Origin: Streptomyces sp. SID12488
GTDB taxonomy: Bacteria; Actinomycetota; Actinomycetes; Streptomycetales; Streptomycetaceae
Length of the DNA stretch: 64,000 bases
Assembly: GCF_010548275.1 (NCBI RefSeq)
Contig: NZ_JAAGLT010000006.1
Span: forward strand, 62,001 to 126,000
Reading direction: 5' to 3'
Below are positions 24,965 through 34,110 of the stretch, piece by piece (position 1 is the stretch's first letter; the number at the start of each line of letters is the position of its first letter). The notes under the pieces were generated by a model. The model was not told the DNA's origin. It saw nothing but the letters and a program-made list of their open reading frames with translations, and did no database searches. The position numbers and the translations under genes are program-made.

Positions 24965-25750
24965 GTGAAGATCATTGTCTGTGTGAAGCACGTGCCCGAC
25001 GCCACGGCGGACCGCGCCTTCGCCCAGGACGGCACCACCGACCGCGCGTCGGTCGACTCACTGCTGTCCGAACTCGACGAGTACGCGGTCGAACAGGCCC
25101 TGCGGATCGCCGAGTCGGACACCGACGCCGACACCGAGATCAGCTATCTCACCGTCGGACCCGACCACGCCAAGGACGCGCTGCGCAAGGCACTGGCCAT
25201 GGGCGGCGACTCGGCGATCCACGTCAACGACGACGACATCGCGGGCAGCGACGCGTTCGGAACGTCACTCGTCCTGGCCAGGGCCATCGAGCGGCACGGC
25301 TTCGACCTCGTCCTGTGCGGGATGGCCTCGACCGACGGGACCATGGGCGTCGTACCGGCGCTGCTGGCAGAGCGGCTCGGCGTCCGGGGCGTCACCCACC
25401 TCGAAGAACTCACGGTCGAGAACGGAACGGTGACCGGCCGCCGCGAGGGTGACGGCGCGACCGTACGGATCGAGGGCGCCCTTCCGGCTGTCGTGTCGGT
25501 GACCGACCGCTCCGGGGACGCCCGTTACCCGTCCTTCAAAGGGATCATGGCCGCGAAGAAGAAGCCGCTGGAGACCCTCGACCTCGCAGACCTGGGGATC
25601 GACGCGCCACACGTCGGCCGGGCCGGCGCACGATCGGCCGTGGACACCGCGACCAGGCGCCCGCCGCGCACCAAGGGCGAAATCGTCGTCGACGAGGGTG
25701 CGGGCGGCGCGGGACTGGCCGCGTTCCTCACCGCCAAGAAGTTCATCTGA
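24965..25750 (+). CDS. etfB: Electron transfer flavoprotein, beta subunit
   Basis: A 261-residue ETF beta subunit. It begins KIIVCVKHVPD and carries the family signature around residues 175-200 (VTDRSGDARYPSFKGIMAAKKKP). With EtfA it takes electrons from acyl-CoA dehydrogenases and passes them to ETF-quinone oxidoreductase. Six such dehydrogenases are encoded nearby, so this ETF is likely dedicated to the cluster rather than to general fatty-acid oxidation. GTG start after a GGAGGG. etfA follows after 76 bases. Confidence 0.95.
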   Translation: MKIIVCVKHVPDATADRAFAQDGTTDRASVDSLLSELDEYAVEQALRIAESDTDADTEISYLTVGPDHAKDALRKALAMGGDSAIHVNDDDIAGSDAFGTSLVLARAIERHGFDLVLCGMASTDGTMGVVPALLAERLGVRGVTHLEELTVENGTVTGRREGDGATVRIEGALPAVVSVTDRSGDARYPSFKGIMAAKKKPLETLDLADLGIDAPHVGRAGARSAVDTATRRPPRTKGEIVVDEGAGGAGLAAFLTAKKFI

Positions 25751-25826
25751 CCCTCTCCTGACCCGTTTCCGACCCGCCGCCCCCACCTGTTCCTGTCCCG
25801 TTTCCCGGCAAGAGGAGTGCACCACC

Positions 25827-26789
25827 GTGGCCGAAATCCTCGTCCTCGTCGACCACACCGACGGCGTCGTACGCAAGCCGACCCTCGAACTGCTCACCCT
25901 GGCATGCCGGTTGGGCGATCCCTCGGCCGTCTTCCTGGGGCCGGACGCGGGAGCCGCGACCGAGACCCTCGGCCGCTTCGGCGCGCGGAGGATCTACGTC
26001 GTGGACGCCCCCGAGGTCGACGAGTACCTCGTCACCCCCACTGTCGACGCCCTCACCCAGATCGCCGGGCGCACCGGCCCGGCGGCGATCCTGCTGCCGT
26101 CCGGCCCGGACGGCAACGAGATCGCCGCACGGGTCGCGCTCCGCCTCGACTCCGGGCTGATCACCGACGCCGTCGACATCATCGCCGGGCCGGGCGGCCC
26201 GGTGACCGAGCAGTCCGCGTTCGCGGCCACGCACCAGGTCACCGCGCATGTCACCCGAGGCGTGCCGGTGATCACGGTCAAGCCGAACGCCACCGCCCCC
26301 GAGGCCGCCCCCGCGGAGCCCGTCATCGACAAGCAGGACATCGTCTTCGCTCCGGCCTCCGCCGGCGTCCGGATCCTGTCCCGCACGCGGCGGGAGCGCA
26401 GCGACCGTCCCGAGCTGCCCGAGGCGGACATCGTGGTCTCCGGCGGCCGGGGCGTGAACGGGGCCGAGAACTTCGCCCTCGTCGAGCGCGTCGCCGACGC
26501 CCTGGGCGGGGCCGTGGGGGCGTCCCGTGCCGCCGTGGACGCGGGCTGGTACCCGCACAGCCACCAGGTCGGCCAGACGGGAACACAGGTCTCCCCGCAG
26601 CTCTACCTCGCCGCCGGTATCTCCGGTGCGATCCAGCACCGGGCGGGCATGCAGACGTCCAGGACCATCGTCGCCGTCAACAAGGACCCCGACGCCCCCA
26701 TCTTCGAGCTCGCCGACCACGGCGTCGTCGGGGACCTTTTCGCAGTCCTGCCCCAGCTGGTGGACGAGATCGAGCGGCGCCGGAGCTGA
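25827..26789 (+). CDS. etfA: Electron transfer flavoprotein, alpha subunit
   Basis: A 320-residue ETF alpha subunit. The C-terminal FAD domain is well conserved: [20 protein letters not shown], then [15 protein letters not shown] and [20 protein letters not shown]. It binds FAD and forms the heterodimer with EtfB. The GTG at 25827 has GAGGAG 9 bases upstream; an open stretch further upstream overlaps etfB in another frame and is not needed. Confidence 0.95.
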   Translation: MAEILVLVDHTDGVVRKPTLELLTLACRLGDPSAVFLGPDAGAATETLGRFGARRIYVVDAPEVDEYLVTPTVDALTQIAGRTGPAAILLPSGPDGNEIAARVALRLDSGLITDAVDIIAGPGGPVTEQSAFAATHQVTAHVTRGVPVITVKPNATAPEAAPAEPVIDKQDIVFAPASAGVRILSRTRRERSDRPELPEADIVVSGGRGVNGAENFALVERVADALGGAVGASRAAVDAGWYPHSHQVGQTGTQVSPQLYLAAGISGAIQHRAGMQTSRTIVAVNKDPDAPIFELADHGVVGDLFAVLPQLVDEIERRRS

Positions 26790-26821
26790 TCCCACAGCTG
26801 ACCGGCCTTCCCTTCCGCCAC

Positions 26822-26832
26822 CCATACAACTA
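26822..26832 (-). promoter_or_regulatory. Candidate operator, site E
   Basis: On the minus strand this AT-rich gap reads TAGTTGTATGG, sharing TAGTT and the following TAT-like core with site A. A second related half site (CAGTTAG, minus strand) lies at 26838-26844. It precedes the amidohydrolase operon start by about 40 bases. The match is weaker than at sites A and C. Confidence 0.35.
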
Positions 26833-26873
26833 AAATCGCTAACTGATTACATGCATTGACCCGAAGGAGCGTC

Positions 26874-27953
26874 ATGTCGAAGATCTGGGTCAACTCGGGA
26901 GACTCCCATGTGATGGAGCCCGCCGACGTGTGGACCGAGCGGCTGCCCGCACGGCTCGGCGCCCGGGCCCCACGCAGTGAGCGCGGCGAGAAGTACGAGA
27001 TGCTCTACATCGACGGGGAGCGCATCGACCGCCAGCTCGGCGACTTCATGGACGCCATGCGTCCGCCGGGCGCCTGGGACCTGAAGGTGCGCCTCAAGGA
27101 CCTCGACCAGGAGGGCGTCTGGTCCCAACTGGCCTTCCCCTCCATGGGTTTCTGGCTCGTCTCGATCACCGACCGCGAGCTCGCCCGCGAGACCGTCCGC
27201 GCCTGGAACGACTGGGCGCACGAGGAGATCCTCAGCAAGAACAAGCGGGTCATCACGACCGCCTGCGTCTCGACGGCCGATGTCGGTGACGCGGTCGCCG
27301 AGCTGGAGCGGGCGGCGGAACTGGGCTTCAAGACGATCTTCCTGCCGTGTTCGACACGGGAGGGCGAGGAGTACGCGCTCGACCGCTGGGAGCCACTGTG
27401 GACCGCGGCCGAGCGGGCGGGCATGGTCCTCGGCTTCCACATCGGCACGGGTGGCCAGAACGTCGTCTTCCGGGGTCCCGGCGGCGCGGTCGTCAACTAC
27501 ATGGAGACGACCTACCCGGGCATGCGCGTCGTGTCCCACATGGTCGCGGGCGGTGCCCTGGACCGTCACCCGGATCTGAGGATCCTCATCGCGGAGGGCG
27601 GCGCGGGCTGGATGCCGGCCATCGGCGACCGGATGGACGAGGCCTACCGCCAGCACGGCATGTTCGTCCGGCCGAAGCTGAGCCGGCTGCCCAGCGAGAT
27701 CATCCGGCAGCAGGTGTACGCGTCCTTCCAGCACGACAAGAGCTCGGTGGAGATCGTCGAGGCGACCGGCTACCGCAACGTGATGTGGGGCGACGACTAC
27801 CCGCACCTGGAGGGCACCTACGGCCACACCCAGGCCACGCTCCACGAGCTGTTCGACGGTGTGTCCGACGAGATCCGCGACCGGGTCACGCGCGGCACCT
27901 TCAACGAGCTCTTCGGCCTGCCGGAGCAGACTCCCCAGGAGGCGGCCGTCTGA
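26874..27953 (+). CDS. Amidohydrolase family 2 (ACMSD-like) protein
   Basis: A 359-residue metal-dependent TIM-barrel hydrolase or decarboxylase of the amidohydrolase-2 family. The N-terminal metal motif reads SGDSHVMEP. Further metal or active-site positions are in [17 protein letters not shown] and [16 protein letters not shown]. Relatives decarboxylate or hydrolyse ring and vinylogous acids, and many in actinobacterial CoA clusters are uncharacterised. The ATG at 26874 follows AAGGAG; the TTG at 26856 in the same frame is less likely. It is the first gene of a four-gene rightward unit behind site E. Confidence 0.85.
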   Translation: MSKIWVNSGDSHVMEPADVWTERLPARLGARAPRSERGEKYEMLYIDGERIDRQLGDFMDAMRPPGAWDLKVRLKDLDQEGVWSQLAFPSMGFWLVSITDRELARETVRAWNDWAHEEILSKNKRVITTACVSTADVGDAVAELERAAELGFKTIFLPCSTREGEEYALDRWEPLWTAAERAGMVLGFHIGTGGQNVVFRGPGGAVVNYMETTYPGMRVVSHMVAGGALDRHPDLRILIAEGGAGWMPAIGDRMDEAYRQHGMFVRPKLSRLPSEIIRQQVYASFQHDKSSVEIVEATGYRNVMWGDDYPHLEGTYGHTQATLHELFDGVSDEIRDRVTRGTFNELFGLPEQTPQEAAV

Positions 27954-27979
27954 GCGGCGACGCCGACGGCGGAACTCCG

Positions 27980-30442
27980 GTGACCACTCCCCCGCACTCC
28001 GAAGACCCGGCCCCCGGGGACACGTACCCCGAGGACCTGGAACGGCCCGGCCTCGTCAGGACCGGGCGGTCGACATTCGTCCGGCCCATCCGGCCCGAGG
28101 ACGCCGACCGACTGGTCTCGTTCGTCGGTGGCCTGTCCCGGGCCACCCTGGCCTACCGCTCGCTCGGCCCGGTGGTCCGCGCCCGCGACGACGTCATCCG
28201 GCGCGGCGCGCACGTGGACTACCTCAACGAGCTGGCGCTCGTCGCGCTGGCCGGTGACGAGATCGCCGGTCTGGTGCGCTACGTGCGCGACCCGGAGGAA
28301 CCGGAGCACGCCGAGGTCACCTTCACCATCCGGGACGACCACCAGAGCGAGGGCTTCGGCCGGCTTCTCCTGGAGCACATCGCCGCTGCCGCCCGCGCGC
28401 GGGGCATCCGGGTGCTGGAGGCCGACGTGCTCGCCGACAACACCCGGATGATCAATGTGTTCCTCAGTTCCGGGTACCGGATCGAGACCGGGCCGCCCGG
28501 TCAGATCATCCACTTCGAGATCGCCATCGACCCGCAGGCCCAGGCAGTGGCCCGGGCCGAGCGCCGCGAGCACACGGCCGTACGGCGGTCGCTCAGGCCC
28601 TTGCTCGAACCCCGGTCGGTAGCTGTGATCGGCGCCAACCGCGACCCGCTGACGATCGGCCACGAGATCGTGGCCAACCTGCTGCGGGGCGGCTTCGGCG
28701 GCAGCGTGTTCCCGGTCAACCCACACGCGGAACAGATCGCGGGGGTACGGGCGTACGCGAGCGTCCGGGACCTGCCCGAGCCGCCGGACCTGGCGCTGGT
28801 GGCCGTACGGGCGGGGGCGGTGCCCGATGTCGTACGGGAGTGTGCGGACGCCGGCGTCAAGGCGGTGGTCGTCGTCTCGACCGGCTTCGGTGAAACCGGA
28901 GTCGACGGGCGGGCGACCGAGCTGGAGCTGTCCCGCTTCGCCCGCGCCTCCGGGATGCGGCTGGTGGGCCCGAACTGCATGGGCGTGGTCAACACCACGC
29001 CCGCCGCACGGCTGGCCGCGACCTTCTCGCCCGCCCTGCCGATGCCCGGCCGGGTCGCGATGTCCAGCCAGTCCGGACCACTCGGCCTCGCCGTGCTGGA
29101 CTTCGCCAAGCGGCTGCGGCTCGGTTTCTCCGGCTTCGTGTCGGTGGGTCACGCCGTGGACGTGTCCACCAACGACCTGCTCCAGTGGTGGGAGGAGGAT
29201 CCGGGGACCTCGGTGATCCTGCTGCACGTCGAGACCTTCGGCAATCCACGCCGGTTCGCCCGTGTCGCCCGCCGGATCGCCCCACGCAAGCCGATCGTCG
29301 CCGTCCATCCGGGCCACGCGGACTCCGCGGTGAGCTCACTGTTCGCCCAGTCCGGCGTGATCCGCACCCGCGGTCTCCAGGAGCTGTTCGACGTCGCCCT
29401 GCTGCTCGCGCACCAGCCGCCCCCGCCCGGCAACCGGGTCGCGGTGATCACCAACGCGGGCGGCCCCGCGGCACTCACGGTCGGAGCATGCGCGGCGAGC
29501 GGTCTGCGCGTACCCGCGCTCGCCGAGCGCACGCGACGGACACTCCGTACGGCCCTGGCACCCCGCGCCGACGTCGCCAACCCGGTCGACCTGACCCCGA
29601 CGGCCACCGCCGCGCACTACCGGCAGGCATTGGACGCGGTCCTGGCCGACGACGACATCGACGCGGCCGTCGTGCTGTTCATGCCGCCGCTGGCCGACAA
29701 ACCCGACGAGGTGGCGTCGGCGATCCTCGACGCGGCGGCGGCCCGGCCCGACAAACCGGTGCTGGCCAGTTTTCTGGGCGGCGCGGGCGTCGCCGATCTC
29801 CTGCACCGGGGCGACCTGGTGGTGCCGACGTACACGTTCCCCGAGGCTGCTGCCGTCTCGCTCGGACACGCGGCGGCGTACCAGACCTGGCGCAGTACCC
29901 CCGCGGGCGTCATCCCGGACCTCGCGGGCATCGACGCCGAGCGCGCCCGGTCGCTGATCGCCGCCGGCGCTCCCGGCCCGGTCCCGGCTGCGGTCGCCGC
30001 CGAACTTCTCGACTCGTACGGAATCGCCGTACGCGGCACCGACCCGCACACCGATCCGCGCCCCGGCCCGGACGCGTTCCTCTCCGTCCGCGCCGATCCG
30101 GTCTTCGGCCCGGTGGTCGCCTTCGGCCTCACCGGGGACTACGCCGACCTCATGGCGGACGTCGCCCACCGCGTCACCCCGCTCAGCGACCGCGACGCCC
30201 GGGAGATGGTCCGCTCCCTGTGGGCGGCCCCGCTGCTGGACGGCCGTGCGGGCGGCCCGGGAGTGGATCTGGCGGCACTCGAGGAGACCGTCCTGCGGAT
30301 CTCGGCGATGGTCGAGGACCTGCCCGAGATCGAGGCGCTTGACCTGCGTCCGGTACGGCTGCTGCCGCCGGGCGACGGAGTGGCCGTCGCCCACGCGACG
30401 GTCCGACTGGCCGACAACACCAAGGGAGGTGGCCGCTCGTGA
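27980..30442 (+). CDS. GNAT acetyltransferase fused to an ADP-forming acyl-CoA synthetase-like region (Pat-like)
   Basis: An 820-residue fusion. Residues about 30-185 are a GNAT domain, with the acetyl-CoA loop in DDHQSEGFGRLLLEHI. Residues about 207-300 are a CoA-binding Rossmann domain (LEPRSVAVIGANRDP), followed by succinyl-CoA-synthetase-like domains. The C-terminal ATP-grasp part is shortened: after DSYGIAVRGTD the chain jumps almost at once to DPVFGPVVAFG, so the nucleotide-binding lobe is missing. A working ADP-forming ligase is therefore unlikely. The layout agrees with streptomycete Pat-type protein acetyltransferases, which silence acyl-CoA ligases, and the ligases at 7967 and 23485 are plausible targets. 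GTG start; its stop overlaps the next gene by 4 bases. Confidence 0.85.
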   Translation: MTTPPHSEDPAPGDTYPEDLERPGLVRTGRSTFVRPIRPEDADRLVSFVGGLSRATLAYRSLGPVVRARDDVIRRGAHVDYLNELALVALAGDEIAGLVRYVRDPEEPEHAEVTFTIRDDHQSEGFGRLLLEHIAAAARARGIRVLEADVLADNTRMINVFLSSGYRIETGPPGQIIHFEIAIDPQAQAVARAERREHTAVRRSLRPLLEPRSVAVIGANRDPLTIGHEIVANLLRGGFGGSVFPVNPHAEQIAGVRAYASVRDLPEPPDLALVAVRAGAVPDVVRECADAGVKAVVVVSTGFGETGVDGRATELELSRFARASGMRLVGPNCMGVVNTTPAARLAATFSPALPMPGRVAMSSQSGPLGLAVLDFAKRLRLGFSGFVSVGHAVDVSTNDLLQWWEEDPGTSVILLHVETFGNPRRFARVARRIAPRKPIVAVHPGHADSAVSSLFAQSGVIRTRGLQELFDVALLLAHQPPPPGNRVAVITNAGGPAALTVGACAASGLRVPALAERTRRTLRTALAPRADVANPVDLTPTATAAHYRQALDAVLADDDIDAAVVLFMPPLADKPDEVASAILDAAAARPDKPVLASFLGGAGVADLLHRGDLVVPTYTFPEAAAVSLGHAAAYQTWRSTPAGVIPDLAGIDAERARSLIAAGAPGPVPAAVAAELLDSYGIAVRGTDPHTDPRPGPDAFLSVRADPVFGPVVAFGLTGDYADLMADVAHRVTPLSDRDAREMVRSLWAAPLLDGRAGGPGVDLAALEETVLRISAMVEDLPEIEALDLRPVRLLPPGDGVAVAHATVRLADNTKGGGRS

Positions 30443-31413
30443 GAGTCGGCATCTACTTCGACCTGCGCAATCCCCCGCCCTGGCGGCAGAGTTGGTCGCG
30501 GCTGTACGGGTTCACCCTGGAGATGTGCGAGGAGGCGGACCAACTGGGCCTCGACTCGGTCTGGTTCTCCGAACACCACGGCTTCGAGGACGGCTATCTC
30601 CCTCAACCCCTGACCATGGCCGCCGCGGCGGCGGCCCGCACCCGCCGGGTGCGTCTGGGCACCGCCGTCATCCCCGCTCCGTTGCACGCGGCCCCCGAGA
30701 TCGCCGAACAGGCCGCGATCGTGGACATCATCAGCGACGGCCGGCTCGACCTGGGGCTCGGCACCGGTTACCGGGTCCCGGAATACCGGCTGTACGGGGG
30801 CGACCTCACCAAGCGCTACACCACGACCGACCAGCGGGTACGGGAGATCCGCGGCCTGTGGGCCGAATCCCTGGTCACCCCGGGCCCGGTCCAGGACCCG
30901 CTGCCGATCTGGCTCGGCTACCAGGGCCCGCAGGGCGCCCGGCGGGCAGGGCGGCTCGGGACCGGACTGCTGTCCGTCAATCCCGCGCTCCTCGATCCGT
31001 ACCGGGAGGGACTCGCGGAGAGCGGGTACGACGTGTCGACGGCCCGGATGCAGGGTTCGTTCACCACGTTCGTCAGCGAGGACCCCGACGGCGACTGGCC
31101 GCTGGTCCGCAAGCATCTGTCGTACCAGTGGGACAGCTACCGCCGTTACATGGTGGAAGGCACGGACCAGCCGGTGCCCCGCCCAATCGACCCCGAGAAG
31201 TGGCGGGAGCGCGGTCTGGAGGCGACCGGCGTCGGCCAGTTCCTCTACGGCACCCCGCAGACCGTCGCGGACGCCATCAGGGAGTACGTGAGTGGGCTGC
31301 CCGTCGAGGGCGTGTTCCTGTGGGCCTCCCTGGCCGGCATGCCCGAGGAGATGATCGCCCGCCAAGTGCAGCTGATCGCGGGGAAGTTGCGTCCGCTGCT
31401 CGCCGACGCCTGA
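30439..31413 (+). CDS. LLM-class (luciferase-like, F420-type) oxidoreductase
   Basis: A 324-residue luciferase-like protein with LGLDSVWFSEHHGFEDGYLPQP near residue 40, RTRRVRLGTAVIPAPLHAAPEIAEQ and DGRLDLGLGTGYRVPEY. It belongs to a different subgroup from the protein at 2023-3045, as its WFSEHH motif is closer to the flavin/F420-dependent monooxygenase type. The GTG overlaps the upstream GNAT-synthetase stop (GTGA). Substrate unknown; within the cluster it may do an oxygenation or hydride-transfer step. Confidence 0.87.
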   Translation: MRVGIYFDLRNPPPWRQSWSRLYGFTLEMCEEADQLGLDSVWFSEHHGFEDGYLPQPLTMAAAAAARTRRVRLGTAVIPAPLHAAPEIAEQAAIVDIISDGRLDLGLGTGYRVPEYRLYGGDLTKRYTTTDQRVREIRGLWAESLVTPGPVQDPLPIWLGYQGPQGARRAGRLGTGLLSVNPALLDPYREGLAESGYDVSTARMQGSFTTFVSEDPDGDWPLVRKHLSYQWDSYRRYMVEGTDQPVPRPIDPEKWRERGLEATGVGQFLYGTPQTVADAIREYVSGLPVEGVFLWASLAGMPEEMIARQVQLIAGKLRPLLADA

Positions 31414-31434
31414 ACAGAGAACGAGGAGCACGGC

Positions 31435-31989
31435 ATGTCGAGCACGGGAACCGGCGAGACCGGAGTGGCCGGAGTGACGGCGCCGAACGGGCACTGGGCG
31501 GGGACGGGCATGCCGGAGCCGCCCCGGACCGCCGGGGGCGTGACCCTCTGCGGCGGGTGCCGCGTCCTCGGGGCGTGCCGACTGGGGGTGGAGCGCGAAC
31601 GCCTCGACGAAGGCGGCGTGGCATGGTTCGAGCTGAGTTGCCCGCGCTCCCACGAGGGCGGGCCCGATGTCGCGCACGGCGGCTGGACGGCGGCCGTCCT
31701 GGACGACTGCCTCGGCCATCTCCCGCTGCTGCACGGCGTGATGAGCGTGACGGCCGAGCTGACGGTGAGCTTCCTGAAGCCGGTGCCGGTGGAACGGCCG
31801 CTGGAGCTGCGGGTGTGGGCCGACCGGCGGGAGGGCTCGCGCTGGTACATCGCGGGCGAGATGACGCTCGCACAGGGCGGGGCCGTACTGGCCCGTGCCT
31901 CCGGGATCTGGGTGACCCGCGACCAGAGCCACTACGCGAGGCACGCGAAGTGGCTGGCCGGGCAGGTCGAGGACACCGAAGCTCAGTAG
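31435..31989 (+). CDS. PaaI-like hotdog-fold thioesterase with an N-terminal cysteine motif
   Basis: A 184-residue hotdog protein. HGGWTAAVLDDCLGHL near residue 80 is the PaaI-type active-site helix, followed by TAELTVSFLKPVPVERPLELR. It probably hydrolyses acyl-CoA thioesters that stall in the pathway. Oddly, an extra N-terminal segment carries Cys39, Cys42 and Cys48 in LCGGCRVLGACRLGVE, which could bind a metal or act as a redox switch. It is the last gene of the unit from 26874 and converges on the next acyl-CoA dehydrogenase. Confidence 0.82.
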   Translation: MSSTGTGETGVAGVTAPNGHWAGTGMPEPPRTAGGVTLCGGCRVLGACRLGVERERLDEGGVAWFELSCPRSHEGGPDVAHGGWTAAVLDDCLGHLPLLHGVMSVTAELTVSFLKPVPVERPLELRVWADRREGSRWYIAGEMTLAQGGAVLARASGIWVTRDQSHYARHAKWLAGQVEDTEAQ

Positions 31990-32016
31990 GAACGCCTGGT
32001 CAGTAAGCGCGTCGGA

Positions 32017-33168
32017 TCAGTAGGAGCGCAGCCCCATGCTCCGGGCGATCCCGTTGCGCTGGATCTGACTGGTCCCCCCGGAGATGGTGGCGACGATCGA
32101 CTCGCGGTAGCGGAAGCTCATCACGCTCTCCGTCGAGAATCCGTGCCCCGCACAGACCTGCATCCCGAGCCGGGCGGCGGCCACGTACGTCTCCGACCCC
32201 TTGAGCTTCGCCATCGATCCCTCCCGTGTGCACGGCTTGCCCTGGGCGAGCAGCCAGGCGGCGCGATAGGCGAGCAGCCGGGCGGAGTCGATCTCGGTCT
32301 GCAGGTCGGCCATGGCGTGGGCCAGTGCCTGGAAGTTGCCGATCGGACGGCCGAAGGCGTGCCGCGTACGGGAGTACTCGAGCATCTCGTCGAGTGTGGC
32401 CTGAGCGGCCCCCAGATAGCCGCCGCTGATGATCACCTTCTCCAGTTCGATGTTGGAGAGCATCACCTTCCAGCCCTCGTCGCGCGGGCCCACGAGGTTC
32501 TCCTTCGCCACCAGGGCATCGTTGAAGAACACCTCGTTGGTGCCCAGGATGTGCCGGGCCAGTGTCGGCGTCCGGCGCACCTCGATGCCCTCCGTCGACG
32601 GATCGACGAGCAGCAGACTGATGCCGCCGTGCTTGGGCTCGCGCGGCCCCGTGCGCACGTAGGTGGCGATGGTCGTGTCCGGGAGTCCGGCTCCCGTGCA
32701 CCACGCCTTCTGTCCGCGGACGAGGAAGTGGTCCCCGCGGTCCTCGGCGGTGGTACGCAGCGCCGCGGCGTCGGACCCGCTGTCCGGCTCGCTGAGGGCG
32801 ACGGCGAGCCGGTGGCGCCCCGACATGACCTGGTCCCGGATGAAGTCGCGCTGCGCCTCGCTGCCCCAGCGGAATACCGTGATCCCGGGGATGAGCACTC
32901 CGATGTAGCACATGGCGACGTCGAAGCTGGCCCGCCCCAGCTCCTCGGCGATCAGGATGAGTTCGAGCGGTCCACCGCCGTCGCCGCCCTCGTCCTCACC
33001 GAACGGCAGCGAGAACCAACCCAGTTCGGACATTCCGCGAAACAGTTCGGGCGGTACGGCACTCTCCTCGTCCCACTGCTTGGCCTTCTCGGCCGGGCAC
33101 ACGTCGGCGACGAACTGCCGTGCCGTCGCGCGCAACAGGTCCTGCTCGTCGGTCAGCCCGAAGTCCAC
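32017..33168 (-). CDS. Acyl-CoA dehydrogenase
   Basis: A 383-residue acyl-CoA dehydrogenase with LPFGEDEGGDGGG, LSEPDSGSDAAALRTTA, RTRHAFGRPIGNFQA and an ISGGTSQIQRNGIARSMGL C-terminus. The usual catalytic Glu of YEGT is glycine; the Glu residues of NIELEKVII on the helix used by isovaleryl-type enzymes are candidates for the base. I chose GTG at 33168 because GAGGAG lies 6 bases before it; GTG at 33174 overlaps that sequence. It is monocistronic, behind site F, at the right end of the catabolic cluster. Confidence 0.9.
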   Translation of the reverse strand: MDFGLTDEQDLLRATARQFVADVCPAEKAKQWDEESAVPPELFRGMSELGWFSLPFGEDEGGDGGGPLELILIAEELGRASFDVAMCYIGVLIPGITVFRWGSEAQRDFIRDQVMSGRHRLAVALSEPDSGSDAAALRTTAEDRGDHFLVRGQKAWCTGAGLPDTTIATYVRTGPREPKHGGISLLLVDPSTEGIEVRRTPTLARHILGTNEVFFNDALVAKENLVGPRDEGWKVMLSNIELEKVIISGGYLGAAQATLDEMLEYSRTRHAFGRPIGNFQALAHAMADLQTEIDSARLLAYRAAWLLAQGKPCTREGSMAKLKGSETYVAAARLGMQVCAGHGFSTESVMSFRYRESIVATISGGTSQIQRNGIARSMGLRSY

Positions 33169-33195
33169 GGCCACTCCTCGCCAGCATCAGCCTAT

Positions 33196-33206
33196 TCATC
33201 TATCTA
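33196..33206 (-). promoter_or_regulatory. Candidate operator, site F
   Basis: The minus strand reads TAGATAGATGA within a markedly AT-rich stretch (33190-33225) just upstream of the last acyl-CoA dehydrogenase gene. It matches TAGTTATACGA at 8 of 11 positions. It is the weakest-supported of the series except for site E, but its placement is the same as the others. Confidence 0.35.
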
Positions 33207-33225
33207 ATTATTCTATGCTAGCGGA

Positions 33226-33555
33226 TAGAGGCAGGGCGTCCACCTGTTCTCGCGCAGCGCCCGTGACGTTCCTTTGACGGCGCGGTGACGGTCGGCCCCG
33301 CACAGTCGGTGGCATGCGAGAGCACGGACGCGGGCAATGAAGGCCCGGATGATCGCCCCAGTGGCGACGGCACACGGCGGCCGTCCACCTCGGTCTCCGC
33401 GACGTCCCCGGCCGACGGACACCGCCTGCGGCACGCTCTCAACCGGTGAACCTGAGCGGGTTCCGAGCCACGGCTGTCCATCCGGGCCGACCGCCCAGCG
33501 AGCTACCGGCCTCGGGGAACATCGGTACAGCGGTTGGCGATTCGACCGATCACGG
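33226..33555. other. Non-coding gap with no recognised feature
   Basis: About 330 bases between the catabolic cluster and the recombinase remnant. Open frames on both strands give low-complexity, arginine-rich products without any family resemblance. No repeat or hairpin stood out. It may hold further decayed mobile-element sequence. Confidence 0.4.
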
Positions 33556-33972
33556 TCAGGGCATCAGAGCGCTGACCGGGTTCCCGTACTCGCGACGGGC
33601 CTTGCGCTGGGCCGGGACTGCGGGGACGCTTTGGCCACCGTCGAGCAGCTGGCAGCGGGCGAGGTGCCGGCGGTGCACGGCGGGGACGGCGCTGACGCGC
33701 AGGGTGTAGCCCTGGCCGCGCCGTACGGTCGCCCCTTGATCCAGCGCGGCGCGCTCGGCGGGCCCCAGCTCGGTGGTGCGGAGGAAGTCGGCGACCTTGC
33801 ACGGCATGTCGAGGGTGAACGGCAGCTCCGGGACGGCGGCCTCCTCCTCAATGGCTGCGTGGTCGGGCAGCACGTCGGCGACGGCCGGGCGGCGACCGCC
33901 CTTGCTGCCCGTGGCCTCGGCCGCCCTCAGCCCGTCGTAAGTCAGCTCGCGCTGGAGGTCACGCTGAAGCTC
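33556..33972 (-). pseudogene. Serine recombinase (Tn3-type resolvase/invertase) remnant
   Basis: Reading leftward from 33972, the frame gives ELQRDLQRELTYDGLRA followed by ATGSKGGRRPAVADVLPDH. The first part closely recalls the end of resolvase catalytic domains (ERxLxxERTxDGLAAARARGRKGGRP). The DNA-binding helix-turn-helix that should follow GGRRPA is missing and the frame runs instead into an unrecognised segment ending at 33556. Upstream of 33972 the frame shows no conserved catalytic domain. This is a decayed fragment, not a working enzyme. With the Tn3 transposase fragment at 36172-36699 it suggests an old transposon. Confidence 0.5.
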
Positions 33973-34110
33973 CCGGCGGCGAGGGTCTGCGCCATGAACC
34001 TCACGGTGGACAGCAACTCCCCGGTGCCGCGGACACCGCTGTCGGCGATTCCCCGAGTCAACGCAGAGGTGCGGCTCGTCCGGTGCGGCACGCGTCAGCG
34101 CAGGTTCGAG

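Noticed and set aside
27347..27979. Upstream extension of the GNAT-synthetase frame into the amidohydrolase gene
   Set aside because: The extension overlaps a well-supported gene in another frame and lacks domain similarity; GTG 27980 fits the GNAT start.
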